From positions 1,083,929-1,147,928 of the forward strand of contig NZ_JALAHQ010000001.1 in assembly GCF_036983985.1 (NCBI RefSeq): 64,000 nt of DNA. Reading direction: 5' to 3'. Below the pieces are notes generated by a model. The model had not been told where the DNA came from and made no database searches. It saw only the letters and a program-made list of their open reading frames with translations. The position numbers and the translations under genes were made by a program. Below are positions 15,466 to 24,530 of this stretch, one piece after another. The DNA is from Alishewanella metallidurans (GTDB lineage Bacteria > Pseudomonadota > Gammaproteobacteria > Enterobacterales > Alteromonadaceae). How positions within the stretch are numbered: position 1 is the stretch's first letter; each line of letters opens with the position of its first letter.

Positions 15466-15798
15466 ATGATCGTTACCTTTAAAACTAAAGCCAGTGGTAA
15501 TTTAATTTATTTTAAAGATGTGGCTATTAAGCTACTAGCGTTAATGGGAAGAGATGACAAAGTACCTTCTGCGCTGTTTGCTGAGGATGTAGCTGCGGCT
15601 CTGGCTAAACTACAACACGGGCTAGCCGAGATAGCACGAGAAGAACAAGAAAAAGTAAAACAAAATGAAAATTTGGCGGAACAGCGGGTATCCTCGGCTA
15701 CAACAAAAGCCTACATTAGTTTAAATGTGCGCGCTGAACCCTTGCTTGAGATGCTACAAAAGGCCGTAAAAAAACAGTGTCCAGTACAATGGGAGTAA
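15466..15798 (+). CDS. DUF1840 family protein
   Basis: A 110-residue cytoplasmic protein matching the DUF1840 pattern: MIVTFKTKASGNLIYFKDVA, then LLALMGRD and PSALFAEDVAAALAKLQ, a polar coiled-coil-like middle, and the C-terminal AYISLNVRAEPLLEMLQKA with the final PVQW. The family is common in beta- and gammaproteobacteria and has no known function. TTTGGAG lies upstream of the ATG. It is a single gene with its own terminator. Confidence 0.85.
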   Translation: MIVTFKTKASGNLIYFKDVAIKLLALMGRDDKVPSALFAEDVAAALAKLQHGLAEIAREEQEKVKQNENLAEQRVSSATTKAYISLNVRAEPLLEMLQKAVKKQCPVQWE

Positions 15799-15803
15799 AA
15801 GTT

Positions 15804-15839
15804 AAACGGGTAACGCTACATTAGTGCTACCCGTTTTTA
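15804..15839 (+). terminator. Rho-independent terminator after the DUF1840 gene
   Basis: ACGGGTA (15806-15812) pairs with TACCCGT (15828-15834), with partial pairing of the bases inside, followed by TTTTA. Confidence 0.8.
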
Positions 15840-15858
15840 TTAAGATAAACTTATAGAG

Positions 15859-16212
15859 TTAAGGCTTTTTTACCCACTTGCCATCAAGTAAAATAAAGTG
15901 TCCAGAGTTAGTGCGTTCTATCGCTTTTTTACCGGCCATGGCTTCTACATCGGCTACGGCAATATTATTTTGCTGAGCTAGGCGGCTATATTCAGCGCGT
16001 CTTGCATCGTTAATTAATTTAACGATGTCGTTGGCATCCGCATTCGATGTCACTGCACCTAGGTAGCCGTTAGCTTGTTCACCAACTAAACCTTGAGCTT
16101 TCGCTTGCCCCAACGTTGCCATAGCCTGCTGCAAATTCATGGCTAGCACCGGCAAGCTAAGTGCAAACAGGGCCGGTAACAACAGCATTTTTACTTTAGT
16201 CATTAATTTCAT
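15859..16212 (-). CDS. ydbL: YdbL family periplasmic protein
   Basis: A 117-residue exported protein of the YdbL (DUF1318) family. The signal peptide MKLMTKVKMLLLPALFALSL is followed by NLQQAMATLGQAKAQGLVGEQ and GYLGAV, then VKLINDARRAEYSRLAQQN, and the C-terminal H-ILLDGKWVKKP motif. I chose the ATG at 16212 because AAGGAG precedes it. The longer frame to 16257 overlaps ynbE. In E. coli YdbL assists the YdbH-YnbE complex. Here the three genes keep the order ydbH-ynbE-ydbL in one operon. Confidence 0.88.
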   Translation of the reverse strand: MKLMTKVKMLLLPALFALSLPVLAMNLQQAMATLGQAKAQGLVGEQANGYLGAVTSNADANDIVKLINDARRAEYSRLAQQNNIAVADVEAMAGKKAIERTNSGHFILLDGKWVKKP

Positions 16213-16222
16213 CTTGGGCTCC

Positions 16223-16411
16223 TTAGAATAAACCGCTGTCGTCGCTGAACAATTCATCTAATTGTTTATCGACTTTAATAAAAATTTCGTGCTGAATTTT
16301 AACATTCAAATTAATGTTAATCGGCTCGGATGGCAGCGCTACTTGCACCTTAGGTGTGCAGGCGCCAAGTAGCAGTACCAGCATGGCTGAGGCTGTTAAT
16401 TGTTGGATCAT
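16223..16411 (-). CDS. ynbE: YnbE-like outer-membrane lipoprotein
   Basis: A 62-residue lipoprotein. The signal and lipobox (LVLLLGACT) are followed by CTPKVQVALPSEPININLNV, the typical YnbE core, then KIQHEIFIKVDKQLDELF. YnbE is reported to stack by beta-augmentation on the C-terminus of YdbH to form a bridge between the inner and outer membranes for phospholipid transport. The ATG overlaps the ydbH stop as ATGA, so translation is coupled. Confidence 0.9.
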   Translation of the reverse strand: MIQQLTASAMLVLLLGACTPKVQVALPSEPININLNVKIQHEIFIKVDKQLDELFSDDSGLF

Positions 16412-19017
16412 GGTTTAGCTCCATTAGCGCGGTTTGCGCTTGATTGTTGTATGCGTTGCTGTACCCGTTGCTTAATTTTGTCGCTGATTTTGCTACTTAA
16501 TTGCAAACTGGTGATCAATGCGGGTATATCTTCCTCTAAATTTATATTGAGGTTTATCGCTCTACCACCTTCCAACGCAGGGTTACTGCCTTGCAAGTTA
16601 AGCGTTAATATAAGTTGGCCTTGATTGTTATAGCTTACATCACTGGCCAGCACTGAGTAATGAAAATCGTTTAATGCATCTAATACTACCTTCATGCCTG
16701 AATTACCTGCCGCCATGTTTTCTGCGCCAGTAGGGCGGTATTGTAGTTCTCCACCTGGGCTTTCTGCGGCAATATGACCATTTTTTATGGTTGCGCCACT
16801 GCGATTAATAAGTAAGGGAACAGTACCTGAGATACGGCCATTACCGGTTAAATCGGTAGTGGGGTGTTGTTGCAGTAACTTAGCTAGGTTGATCTGGCTT
16901 AACTGCAATATCACTTCTTGTTGCTCTTTCGTTAGGTCAAGAGTTACTGGCTGCACCGTTATTTGGCCGCCCATGGCTTGTAATAGCAGCTGAGTAACGG
17001 TCAATTTACCGGCGACGGGGGCACTAGCTAAGGCATGGTATTGAGCCGCTAATTTTAATGGGCCAACGACTACCCCGTGATCTATTTCTTTTAATGTCGT
17101 GTTTTCGGTAGTAAGCGTGATTTCATTGGCATCGTAGTTTAGATTAAGCTCGGCTGATAAGTCTTTAAATAAGCTGCGATCATAAATACCACTTATACCG
17201 GATAAATTAAGGTTAGCTTGGGCCTTTAAAGAGTCAGTATAGTGAAGACTACCGCTAGCATTCATTCGCCCTCGGCTAAACTCTAATAACGCTGGCCAAC
17301 TGGTAAAAGAGGCCATTAACGGGTTACCCGCCAATAAAAACATCTCATCAAGTTGCCAGTTAAGTTCTAACTGCTTATTTTGATACTCTAGTTGATGATT
17401 AATACCTAAATTAGCATGGTTGCTAAGTGCGCCGTTAACCGTTAATGCATGTTGCGATGCAGTAGTAAGGTCTAATTTACCGCTAATATCCGCTTGCCAC
17501 TGCCAGCTTTGTGTTAATAACTCTGTCTGCTTAATACTGCCTAATGTCAGCGCGATCTGGCTTTTAAAATCGATACGGTGAAATTGACTATCACCATTGA
17601 ATTTGCTTGGTGATATATCTAACTGGATTGTTTTAGCACTGATATCGTTGACACTCAGGTGTTGTAAAATGAGCTGAGCAGTTTTTATATCAAGTTGCCA
17701 GCTATCGTCTAACCAATTGGCAGTAAACTGACTGTGTAAGCTGAGTTGTTCCAGCCTAGTTTGTGGTGTAGGGGTAAATGTTTGCTGCTGCAGCGCTAGC
17801 TCACTGTGTTGCAGCGTTGCACTTAGCGGCGGTATAAGGTTAATTATTGCAGCACTATTAAACGAAATATTAGTGGCGCCTTGTGAGCTAATACTCACCT
17901 GTACTGGCAACGCCGTGAATTGTGGCTTAGTTTTACCATCGGCATAAAGCCTAATATTAACAATGTCAGCTTGTATACCTTTTTGTTGCAAGGCATCAGG
18001 CAGTATTGGCTGCAGCAGTGCAAGCTCGCTGTTTAATTTATAAAGGCTTAGTTCACCATCACTTAACCCTATTTCTAGTTGCAGCTGACCTTGTAATTGA
18101 CCAATGCCTGGCACTGACAGCGGTGAGGGTAAATGAAGGGTTAGTTGTCCGTTACCACTAGCTTGTTGGCTAATACTGATTAAATCGAGTTGCTTAGGTA
18201 AATCAAACTGCCAATCACTGTTGAGTGTTACCGGAGCAGTAAATTGTGCAACGGCATCCGCGGGTAATTCGAGTTGCCAAGCGCTAATTTGTTGTAATAA
18301 CCATGGAGATGGCGGGGCTATTTGCAGCGTTATATTGCCGCTTGTATGCAACAGCTCTGGTTGTTTACCAACTTGTTGGCTCAAGGTTTGTGCTAAATTT
18401 AGGCTAATACTATCATCAAACGTTAATTGGCTATTAAGTAAGGGTAGGCCTTGTACGGTTTGGTAATCACCTTGCAGGTTTAACCTTAGTATGTCCGCAT
18501 TAGCAGCGTCATAACCATACAACTGATAACGTAAATGTTGCTCTGCTATTTGTAGCTGCGCAGCTAATAGATAATCGCACTGGCCTGCTGGGCAAGGTAG
18601 GCTGAGCATCAGTTGCTTTATATCTATTTGCTTCGGGAACTGAGTTGGTATTTGCCAGTTGCTTGGCAAGCTATAGTTTAGTTCTGCTAGTGGGTCTTTA
18701 TCTGGTGCCGAGCGCGGCCACTGTGTAAGTATTACTTTGCCACTGCCAAGGCTAATCTGTTGCAGAGTAGGGCGAAATAACGACGGAAAATGCCAACGTA
18801 TTACAAGATCATTAAGTTCAGCTTTTACTGCAGGTTGTTCTAGCTCAAAGCTTAAATGCTTAAGTTGCAGTTGATGTAGGCTAAGGGTTTTTATGCCAAA
18901 TTGCAGGTTATGTATGGCTAAAGTCTGCAGTGTTTTTTGCCAATACCAGTAGCCTGCAGAAAAAAGCAGTACAACGAGTATTAACATTGTTAGCAGTACT
19001 TTAGGCCAGTGACGCAT
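16408..19017 (-). CDS. ydbH: YdbH family AsmA-like envelope-spanning protein
   Basis: An 869-residue protein with one N-terminal transmembrane anchor (KVLLTMLILVVLLFSAGYWY, residues 5-24) and a long periplasmic body rich in alternating beta strands. The C-terminal stretch QGSNPALEGGRAINLNINLE matches the YdbH-type dicarboxylate-transport / AsmA-like domain. In E. coli, YdbH, TamB and YhdP are partly redundant transporters of phospholipid to the outer membrane. The length matches E. coli YdbH (about 880 residues). It is the first gene of the ydbH-ynbE-ydbL operon. Confidence 0.9.
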   Translation of the reverse strand: MRHWPKVLLTMLILVVLLFSAGYWYWQKTLQTLAIHNLQFGIKTLSLHQLQLKHLSFELEQPAVKAELNDLVIRWHFPSLFRPTLQQISLGSGKVILTQWPRSAPDKDPLAELNYSLPSNWQIPTQFPKQIDIKQLMLSLPCPAGQCDYLLAAQLQIAEQHLRYQLYGYDAANADILRLNLQGDYQTVQGLPLLNSQLTFDDSISLNLAQTLSQQVGKQPELLHTSGNITLQIAPPSPWLLQQISAWQLELPADAVAQFTAPVTLNSDWQFDLPKQLDLISISQQASGNGQLTLHLPSPLSVPGIGQLQGQLQLEIGLSDGELSLYKLNSELALLQPILPDALQQKGIQADIVNIRLYADGKTKPQFTALPVQVSISSQGATNISFNSAAIINLIPPLSATLQHSELALQQQTFTPTPQTRLEQLSLHSQFTANWLDDSWQLDIKTAQLILQHLSVNDISAKTIQLDISPSKFNGDSQFHRIDFKSQIALTLGSIKQTELLTQSWQWQADISGKLDLTTASQHALTVNGALSNHANLGINHQLEYQNKQLELNWQLDEMFLLAGNPLMASFTSWPALLEFSRGRMNASGSLHYTDSLKAQANLNLSGISGIYDRSLFKDLSAELNLNYDANEITLTTENTTLKEIDHGVVVGPLKLAAQYHALASAPVAGKLTVTQLLLQAMGGQITVQPVTLDLTKEQQEVILQLSQINLAKLLQQHPTTDLTGNGRISGTVPLLINRSGATIKNGHIAAESPGGELQYRPTGAENMAAGNSGMKVVLDALNDFHYSVLASDVSYNNQGQLILTLNLQGSNPALEGGRAINLNINLEEDIPALITSLQLSSKISDKIKQRVQQRIQQSSANRANGAKP

Positions 19018-19090
19018 TGAATATCCTTAATTTACTTCAGCAGACACTACGCTGAACTGACTGAATAGCTTATGAATAATTGAGACCAAT

Positions 19091-19114
19091 AGAAAGGGTA
19101 GCCTAAGCTACCCT
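19091..19114 (-). terminator. Terminator after the M28 peptidase gene
   Basis: GGGTAGC (19096-19102) pairs with GCTACCC (19107-19113) around CTAA. On the minus strand it is followed by TTTCTATT. It separates the M28 gene from the ydbH operon. Confidence 0.75.
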
Positions 19115-19139
19115 ATACAACAATAACAGCTGTTATTGC

Positions 19140-20840
19140 TTATTTACGAGCATTCGCTGAGGTATCACGCAGTGCGCGAAACTCATTGGTTTTGTTCCAA
19201 TTTGGCCATTCGCGGCTATTTGCCAACTCATTACCCACTTGGTAGAACAGGAATAAATCTTGTTGTGCACCACGTAAATCCCAGTTGTCGTCCCACTCGT
19301 CGGTTACTTTGTGGTAGCAGCATTTATTGTATTCAGCACTTTGCGCTTTACCCCATTCGATACCTTTTTCAAAGTGATCGTTGCCGCCTTTAGCGTACAG
19401 TATAGGTACACCTTTTTTCGATAGGTTAAAATGGTCCGAACGATAGGCTGTGCCTGCCGCAGGGTTTGGCTCACGCACGGCATAACGGCCTTGTTGTTTA
19501 GTATATTTGATTAAAATATCCTCGGCATTATTATTACCAAGACCAACCACCACCATATCTTTCATTGGGCCATATACGTTCATCACGTCCATGTTAATGC
19601 CCACTACCGTTTTCTCTAATGGGAATACTGGGTTAGCGGCATACCACGCCGAGCCTAATAGGCCGCGCTCTTCTGCCGTTACCGCAACAAATACAACTGA
19701 ACGTTCTGGTTGTTTTTGTTGGGTAAAGTACTCTGCGAGTGCTAATAAGCCGCCCGTACCAGAGGCGTTATCTTGTGCGCCGTTAAATACTTTGTTACTT
19801 GGGTTGGAAAAATCCATACCTAGATGATCCCAGTGCGCCATATAAAGCACGTATTCATCGGGATATTTGCTACCTTCGATATAACCCACTACGTTGCTTG
19901 AGGTAAGTTCACGTAGATTGTTTTTTACACTAATTGATGCAGTTGCATCTAAGGCCACGGCTTTGAAATCTTTTTCTAGTGCTTTTTTATGCATTGTTGC
20001 TAAGTCGGTACCGATATGTGCAAGTAGCTTTTCGGCTGACTCAGTGGTGATCCAACCTTCAACCTTGGCTAAATCGGCGTTTTTATTTTCATTAACCAAG
20101 TCAAATTTAATTGGCGAGCCGTGTGCAACCACACCCCAACCATAACTGGCGGCGTCGGTTTCATGAATAATTAATGCCATTGCCGCACCTTGACGTGCTG
20201 CTTCTTCATATTTATAGGTCCAGCGGCCGTAATAGGTCATGGCATCGCCATTAAATAATGCGGGATCTTTAGTTGCAAAGCCTGGATCGTTAACAAACAT
20301 CACCACGGTTTTGCCTTTTACGTCTAAACCTTCGTAGTCGTTCCAATTGTATTCTGGCGCAACAATACCATAACCAACAAAGACCATTTCGCTGTCGGTT
20401 ACTTCAACTTGCTCGGTAACTTGCTTAGTCCAGGCGGTCATATCATCGCGGTAATTAAACTGCGCCGGCAAGTTTTTACCTTTTAACGTCATTGCTGATA
20501 CTTGAGTCGGATCAATTTGCACTAAAGAAACAGGTTGTTTATAGCTGTCACCATTAATTGGCTTTAAGCCAATACGACGAAAGTTATCTTCTAAAAAAGC
20601 GACAGTTAGCTCTTCGCCTTTAGTTGCTGGCGCGCGGCCTTGAAACTCGTCAGATGATAAGGTTTTAATATATTCACCTAACCGCGGGTTAACCTCGGTT
20701 ATTTTAAATTCATTTTGCAATTCAACCGCAGGCTTGACTTGAGCCGTTGTTGTATCTGCTGGTTGCTTTGAGCAGGCACTAAGTAGCGCACCTGCCGCCA
20801 GTAAACTGGCAAGCGTGGTAAACCTGGAAAGGGTTGTCAT
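19140..20840 (-). CDS. M28 family zinc metallopeptidase, lipoprotein
   Basis: A 566-residue lipoprotein (lipobox LLSAC at about residues 19-23). A protease-associated (PA) insert sits in the middle (VFVGYGIVAPEYNWNDYEGL to about residue 275). The M28 catalytic domain follows: AHWDHLGMD and GAQDNASGTGGLLALAE (zinc ligands His and Asp), VAVTAEERGLLGSAWYA (catalytic and ligand Glu), NMDVMN (Asp) and YRSDHFNLSKKGVP (His). All five metal ligands are present. It is probably an aminopeptidase anchored to the envelope that trims peptides for uptake. ATG with CGGAG upstream. Monocistronic. Confidence 0.92.
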   Translation of the reverse strand: MTTLSRFTTLASLLAAGALLSACSKQPADTTTAQVKPAVELQNEFKITEVNPRLGEYIKTLSSDEFQGRAPATKGEELTVAFLEDNFRRIGLKPINGDSYKQPVSLVQIDPTQVSAMTLKGKNLPAQFNYRDDMTAWTKQVTEQVEVTDSEMVFVGYGIVAPEYNWNDYEGLDVKGKTVVMFVNDPGFATKDPALFNGDAMTYYGRWTYKYEEAARQGAAMALIIHETDAASYGWGVVAHGSPIKFDLVNENKNADLAKVEGWITTESAEKLLAHIGTDLATMHKKALEKDFKAVALDATASISVKNNLRELTSSNVVGYIEGSKYPDEYVLYMAHWDHLGMDFSNPSNKVFNGAQDNASGTGGLLALAEYFTQQKQPERSVVFVAVTAEERGLLGSAWYAANPVFPLEKTVVGINMDVMNVYGPMKDMVVVGLGNNNAEDILIKYTKQQGRYAVREPNPAAGTAYRSDHFNLSKKGVPILYAKGGNDHFEKGIEWGKAQSAEYNKCCYHKVTDEWDDNWDLRGAQQDLFLFYQVGNELANSREWPNWNKTNEFRALRDTSANARK

Positions 20841-20972
20841 GGTTACTCCGTAGTTTTTATCGTTATATGTTTAGCTATTTAGTGCCGCTGTCACGGCAGC
20901 TGTTGTAAAAACACTTTATCTTAACGCAACTCTGTAGCCTCAACCAGTAAACTGGTCGATAAAGCTCGACGA

Positions 20973-21575
20973 TTAGTCTTTATAGCCCCATGGCAACGGC
21001 GGTAATGCCACCGGTTTTGTTAAATCAAAATCAACTCGAAATTCTCGTCCTTCACGAATTAAGCGATAGCTAAAAGTGGTAGGATAAATATACATTTGCC
21101 AAATGTTGCTGTTAGATTGTGGCATGCCTAAGCGAGTAAACAACTCTTTAGAGTACTGATCTGCGGGGAAGCTTTGCACCGTTGGCCAACCGGCATCTAA
21201 AGTATGGCCGCCATACATGGTTGACTCATCATAGCTACCGTCTTTCATCCGGTGATCATGCTTTAAACTTAAGCCTGAACCAGTTTTAGTAATAATCCAG
21301 GTGCGAGAGTGATCGTTGCCAACATGAAACGGGATCTGCAGTTGGTTGTCAGTACAATTACGCACATGCATAATTAATGCACCGTCAAAACCTCCGCTTG
21401 CCGGATTATCCATTACAACTTTACCAGCATAAGCTTTGCCGCAATGTGCGCGTAAATTATCAAAATAAGCATCATGGCTGACAATAGATACTAATGGCGC
21501 ATTTTGTATGGTGTTAGCAAATATACTGGTCGAAAATATTAACGTTAAAGCGCCGGTAATCATGGACTTGTGCAT
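20973..21575 (-). CDS. Secreted protein of unknown function, 200 residues
   Basis: A 200-residue protein with a signal peptide (MHKSMITGALTLIFSTSIFA). The mature part contains LRAHCGKAYAGKVV, HVRNCTDNQLQIPFHVGNDHSRTW and KHDHRMKDGSYDESTMYGGH, that is two cysteines and several conserved-looking His residues, then YPTTFSYRLIREGREFRVDF near the end. I know similar uncharacterised secreted proteins in gammaproteobacteria but cannot assign a family name. The start has AAGGAGAG. It is monocistronic, between the M28 gene and the DUF3081 gene. Confidence 0.82.
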   Translation of the reverse strand: MHKSMITGALTLIFSTSIFANTIQNAPLVSIVSHDAYFDNLRAHCGKAYAGKVVMDNPASGGFDGALIMHVRNCTDNQLQIPFHVGNDHSRTWIITKTGSGLSLKHDHRMKDGSYDESTMYGGHTLDAGWPTVQSFPADQYSKELFTRLGMPQSNSNIWQMYIYPTTFSYRLIREGREFRVDFDLTKPVALPPLPWGYKD

Positions 21576-21672
21576 TTATCTCTCCTTGTAATTTGGCCGG
21601 ACTATAACCTTTGTACGTAATAGCTGCAAACTGGTGTTATTCTTAAGTTGTAGGTAACAGGAGCAAACACAA

Positions 21673-21942
21673 ATGCAAAACGAACTTGATGGTAAATTTT
21701 TATTAACGGTATTTGGTAAAGTGGAACAACATGGTCAGCCAATAAAGAATGAGCTGGGTGCGGGGTTTACACTAGATGGTATGACGGTTAATTCAGGTTT
21801 TGACGGTTATGAGGTGTATTTTAATGATGGTAAAGTGCAATTAACACTGGGTTTTCATAATAAATGGCACAGTGATGCTAAGTCAGAGAAAGATATGGAC
21901 GACTTTATTACGCAGTTGAAAAAAATTAATGAAAAGTACTAA
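21673..21942 (+). CDS. DUF3081 family protein
   Basis: An 89-residue soluble protein of the DUF3081 type. The pattern is MQNELDGKFLLTVFGKVEQH, then GFTLDGMTVNSGFDGYEVYF, then DGKVQLTLGFHNKWHSD. The FDGY and DGKV..L.FHNK.H motifs are the family hallmark. It is found mainly in Alteromonadales and Vibrionales and its function is unknown. The ATG at 21673 follows AGGAG. It lies upstream of the lysC leader. Confidence 0.85.
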   Translation: MQNELDGKFLLTVFGKVEQHGQPIKNELGAGFTLDGMTVNSGFDGYEVYFNDGKVQLTLGFHNKWHSDAKSEKDMDDFITQLKKINEKY

Positions 21943-22119
21943 TTTTTTTCACATTGCTAAGGATTTGTTCAGTTACACGCGTTAAAATAGCGCCGAATTA
22001 TAAGCGCTGGCAGTATACAGTAGTAAGCTAACCTATAACTTTGTAATTTAGACGGCTATAAGGCTATTGTCTGGATTGAAAAAACAAGGTAAGGTAATGC
22101 CCGTCAATCATATTAGATA

Positions 22120-22287
22120 GACCAGAAGAGGTGCGTTAGCCAGGTAACTCGGGACAGATGTCTATACATCGTAGCCCGAGTGAGGGGGCGTAACGCCGAA
22201 AAAAACACCAGTATAGAACAGTGTTTTTTGGCCGTATCGGTTGAATCCGTGCGACTGTCACCTGAATTTCGGTGGAGAGCTTCTGGC
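22120..22287 (+). ncRNA. Lysine riboswitch (L-box) upstream of lysC
   Basis: It starts with ACCAGAAGAGGTGCGTTAGC and ends with CGGTGGAGAGCTTCTGG, and CCAGAAG (22122-22128) pairs with CTTCTGG (22280-22286) as P1. Internally it carries the L-box landmarks GGTAACTCGGGACAG, CCCGAGTGAGGGGGCGTAACGCCGA, a long arm AAAACAC...GTGTTTTTT, and ATCGGTTGAATCCG with GCGACTGTCACCTGAA. It closely resembles the E. coli lysC leader. The downstream GCTTCT/AGAAGC pairing followed by a T-run (22279-22318) shares bases with P1 and may be part of the switch. The rest of the 436-bp gap before lysC shows no gene. Confidence 0.96.
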
Positions 22288-22378
22288 CTTTGTTAATTAT
22301 AGAAGCGGTCTGTTTTTTCGTTTTGCTATTAGCAAATGCCATGCTCTGCTTATTATGTTTTATAAGGAGAGATCCCTT

Positions 22379-23731
22379 TTGTCCAAGCTTATAGTTGCAA
22401 AATTCGGCGGCAGTAGTGTTGCTGATTTCGACGCCATGTCTCGTTGTGCTGATATCATTTTAGCCGAACCCAATATCCGTTTAATCGTAGTGAGTGCCAG
22501 TGCTGGCGTTACTAACTTACTGGTTGCCATTACCAAGCACTGTGACATTAGCGAACGTTACGTTTGCTATCAAGGTATTGAGGCTATCACGCTCTCGGTA
22601 ATTAACCAGTTGCAGCAGCCAGAGTGCGTAGCCGCAGAAATTAAACATTTACTACTCGCCCTTAAGCATTTAATTGAAAATGGAGGAGTGGTATATGGCG
22701 CAGCACAAAAAGATGAAATTCAGTCATTTGGCGAGCGCTTAAGCTCGGTATTATTTGCGCAAGTACTGCGTGAGCGTGGCGTTGCCGGTTTGTGTTTTGA
22801 TATCAGACAAATAATGCGCACTGACAGTCGTTTTGGTAAAGCCGAACCGCAAGTGGCCAATATTAGTGCACTATGTGGCCAGCATTTGCAGCCGTTACTG
22901 CATGATAATATTGTTGTTACCCAAGGTTTTATTGGTGCTGATGAGCTAGGGCAAACCACTACCTTAGGCCGTGGCGGCTCTGACTATAGCGCAGCACTAT
23001 TAGGCGAGGCATTATCAGCATCTACAGTACAAATTTGGACTGACGTAGTAGGTATATTTACAACCGATCCGCGCCTAACTGAGCAAGCACGTTGTATTAA
23101 AGAAATTAGTTTTGATGAAGCGGCTGAAATGGCTACCTTTGGCGCTAAAGTGTTGCACCCGGCTACGTTAATACCTGCTATGCGGCGCAATATTGCTGTT
23201 TTTGTCGGCTCTAGCCGAGAACCACATGCTGGTGGTACATGGATTGCCAAAGAAGTAAAAGAGCGCCCGCCGTATCGCGCTATTGCGCTGCGTAAATCGC
23301 AAACCTTAATTACCGTTAAAAGCCCCGCCATGCTGCATGCTGCTGGTTTTTTAACACGGGTTTTTGATACCTTAAGTCGGCATCAAATTTCGGTAGATTT
23401 AGTAACCACCTCTGAGATTAGTGTGGCGTTAACACTTGATGAAAATGGCATGTCCACGGCGTTTAGTGCATCTGTTGAACCTGCATTAACCGAGCTTAAA
23501 ACCTTTTGCGAGGTTAGTGTCGAGCAAGGGTTAAGTTTGATTGCCGTTATTGGTAACCATTTGCATGGCAGCAAGGGGATCCCTGGCGATTTATTTAATA
23601 CTTTGGAGCGGGTTAATATGCGTTTGATTTGCCATGGCGCATCTAAACATAACCTGTGCTTTTTAGTGCAAGACGCTGATGCGGCAAATGTTGTAAAGCA
23701 ACTGCATCAACGCTTATTTACTGCAGGCTGA
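22379..23731 (+). CDS. lysC: Lysine-sensitive aspartokinase III
   Basis: A 450-residue aspartate kinase, matching E. coli LysC in length and start (MSKLIVAKFGGSSVADFDAM). I chose the TTG at 22379, preceded by AAGGAG. The longer frame from 22241 lies inside the riboswitch and is not plausible. The kinase domain shows KFGGSSV, TTLGRGGSDYSAALL and VWTD-like IWTDVVGIFTTDPR. Two C-terminal ACT domains follow (TVKSPAMLHAAGFLTRVFDT and LIAVIGNHLHGSKGIPGDLF). It phosphorylates aspartate at the head of the lysine branch. Both riboswitch control and allosteric lysine inhibition are expected. Confidence 0.95.
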   Translation: MSKLIVAKFGGSSVADFDAMSRCADIILAEPNIRLIVVSASAGVTNLLVAITKHCDISERYVCYQGIEAITLSVINQLQQPECVAAEIKHLLLALKHLIENGGVVYGAAQKDEIQSFGERLSSVLFAQVLRERGVAGLCFDIRQIMRTDSRFGKAEPQVANISALCGQHLQPLLHDNIVVTQGFIGADELGQTTTLGRGGSDYSAALLGEALSASTVQIWTDVVGIFTTDPRLTEQARCIKEISFDEAAEMATFGAKVLHPATLIPAMRRNIAVFVGSSREPHAGGTWIAKEVKERPPYRAIALRKSQTLITVKSPAMLHAAGFLTRVFDTLSRHQISVDLVTTSEISVALTLDENGMSTAFSASVEPALTELKTFCEVSVEQGLSLIAVIGNHLHGSKGIPGDLFNTLERVNMRLICHGASKHNLCFLVQDADAANVVKQLHQRLFTAG

Positions 23732-23760
23732 CATAAGCACTGCAGTAAATGCAGTTAGTA

Positions 23761-24417
23761 TTATTCGTAAGGGAGCGGGTCAGTGGCGTGATTTAACGTA
23801 AATGCCTCTAAACGCTCCTGACATGAACCACACTTACCACAAGCTTTTTCACGGCCATTGTAACAAGTCCAAGTTTTACTGTAGTCCAGTCCCATAGCAA
23901 TACCATCGGCTAAAATATCAATTTTGGTGTGGCTTAAATAGGGGCTAACAATGTCTACCGCTTCATAGTTGGCTATCTGACACACATCATGCATTTTCTG
24001 TACGAATTCTGGGCGGCAATCAGGATAAATAAAATGATCACCAGAGTGCGCACCATAGTATACCTGTGATGCACCAATCGACACGGCGTAGGCCACAGCC
24101 AAAGATAGCAAGATCATATTACGGTTAGGCACTATGGTTGATTTCATGTTGTCAGCAGCGTAATGGCCTTCAGGAATATCAATATTGTCTGTTAGTGATG
24201 AGCCAGCAAGTAGCTGATTAATAGCTGAAATATCTACTATTTTATGATTGATGCCTAATTCAGCACAGACCTGTGCGGCACACTGCAACTCTTTAACATG
24301 GCGCTGACCGTAATTAAACGACAATGCATAAACATCGTGACCGGCCTGAATAGCTTTATGTAAAACTGTGAATGAATCCATTCCTCCGGAGTAAATCACG
24401 ACAACTTTGTTCGGCAT
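23761..24417 (-). CDS. queC: 7-cyano-7-deazaguanine synthase
   Basis: A 218-residue QueC. The ATP-pyrophosphatase loop YSGGMDSFTVLHKA is at residues about 8-22, and the zinc site CYNGREKACGKCGSCQERLEAF is near the C-terminus with four cysteines. It converts 7-carboxy-7-deazaguanine to preQ0 in queuosine biosynthesis. I chose the ATG at 24417 (MPNKVVVIYSGG). A longer frame with a TTG start at 24447 is less likely. It is divergent from queE. Confidence 0.95.
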   Translation of the reverse strand: MPNKVVVIYSGGMDSFTVLHKAIQAGHDVYALSFNYGQRHVKELQCAAQVCAELGINHKIVDISAINQLLAGSSLTDNIDIPEGHYAADNMKSTIVPNRNMILLSLAVAYAVSIGASQVYYGAHSGDHFIYPDCRPEFVQKMHDVCQIANYEAVDIVSPYLSHTKIDILADGIAMGLDYSKTWTCYNGREKACGKCGSCQERLEAFTLNHATDPLPYE

Positions 24418-24462
24418 AGCGGGCTCTCTCTTGTATAATACAACCAAATGTTTTGCGGATTA

Positions 24463-24482
24463 CCCCGACAATACTGTCGGGG
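24463..24482. promoter_or_regulatory. Perfect hairpin between queC and queE
   Basis: CCCCGACA-ATAC-TGTCGGGG is a perfect eight-base stem with a 4-base loop in the 113-bp divergent gap, flanked by GCGCGC on the right. It could be an operator or an RNA element in one of the two leaders. It has no T-tail, so a terminator is unlikely. Confidence 0.45.
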
Positions 24483-24530
24483 CGCGCATTGTACAGTAGT
24501 TCAGCTGTAGGCTAAAGGGCTAAGCATAGA

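Noticed and set aside
16213..16257. Upstream start for ydbL at 16257
   Set aside because: It would overlap ynbE and has no ribosome binding site, while AAGGAG precedes 16212 and a signal peptide begins there.
22241..22378. N-terminal extension of lysC by 46 codons
   Set aside because: It is encoded by the 3' part of the lysine riboswitch and its switch region, and E. coli LysC aligns from the TTG at 22379.
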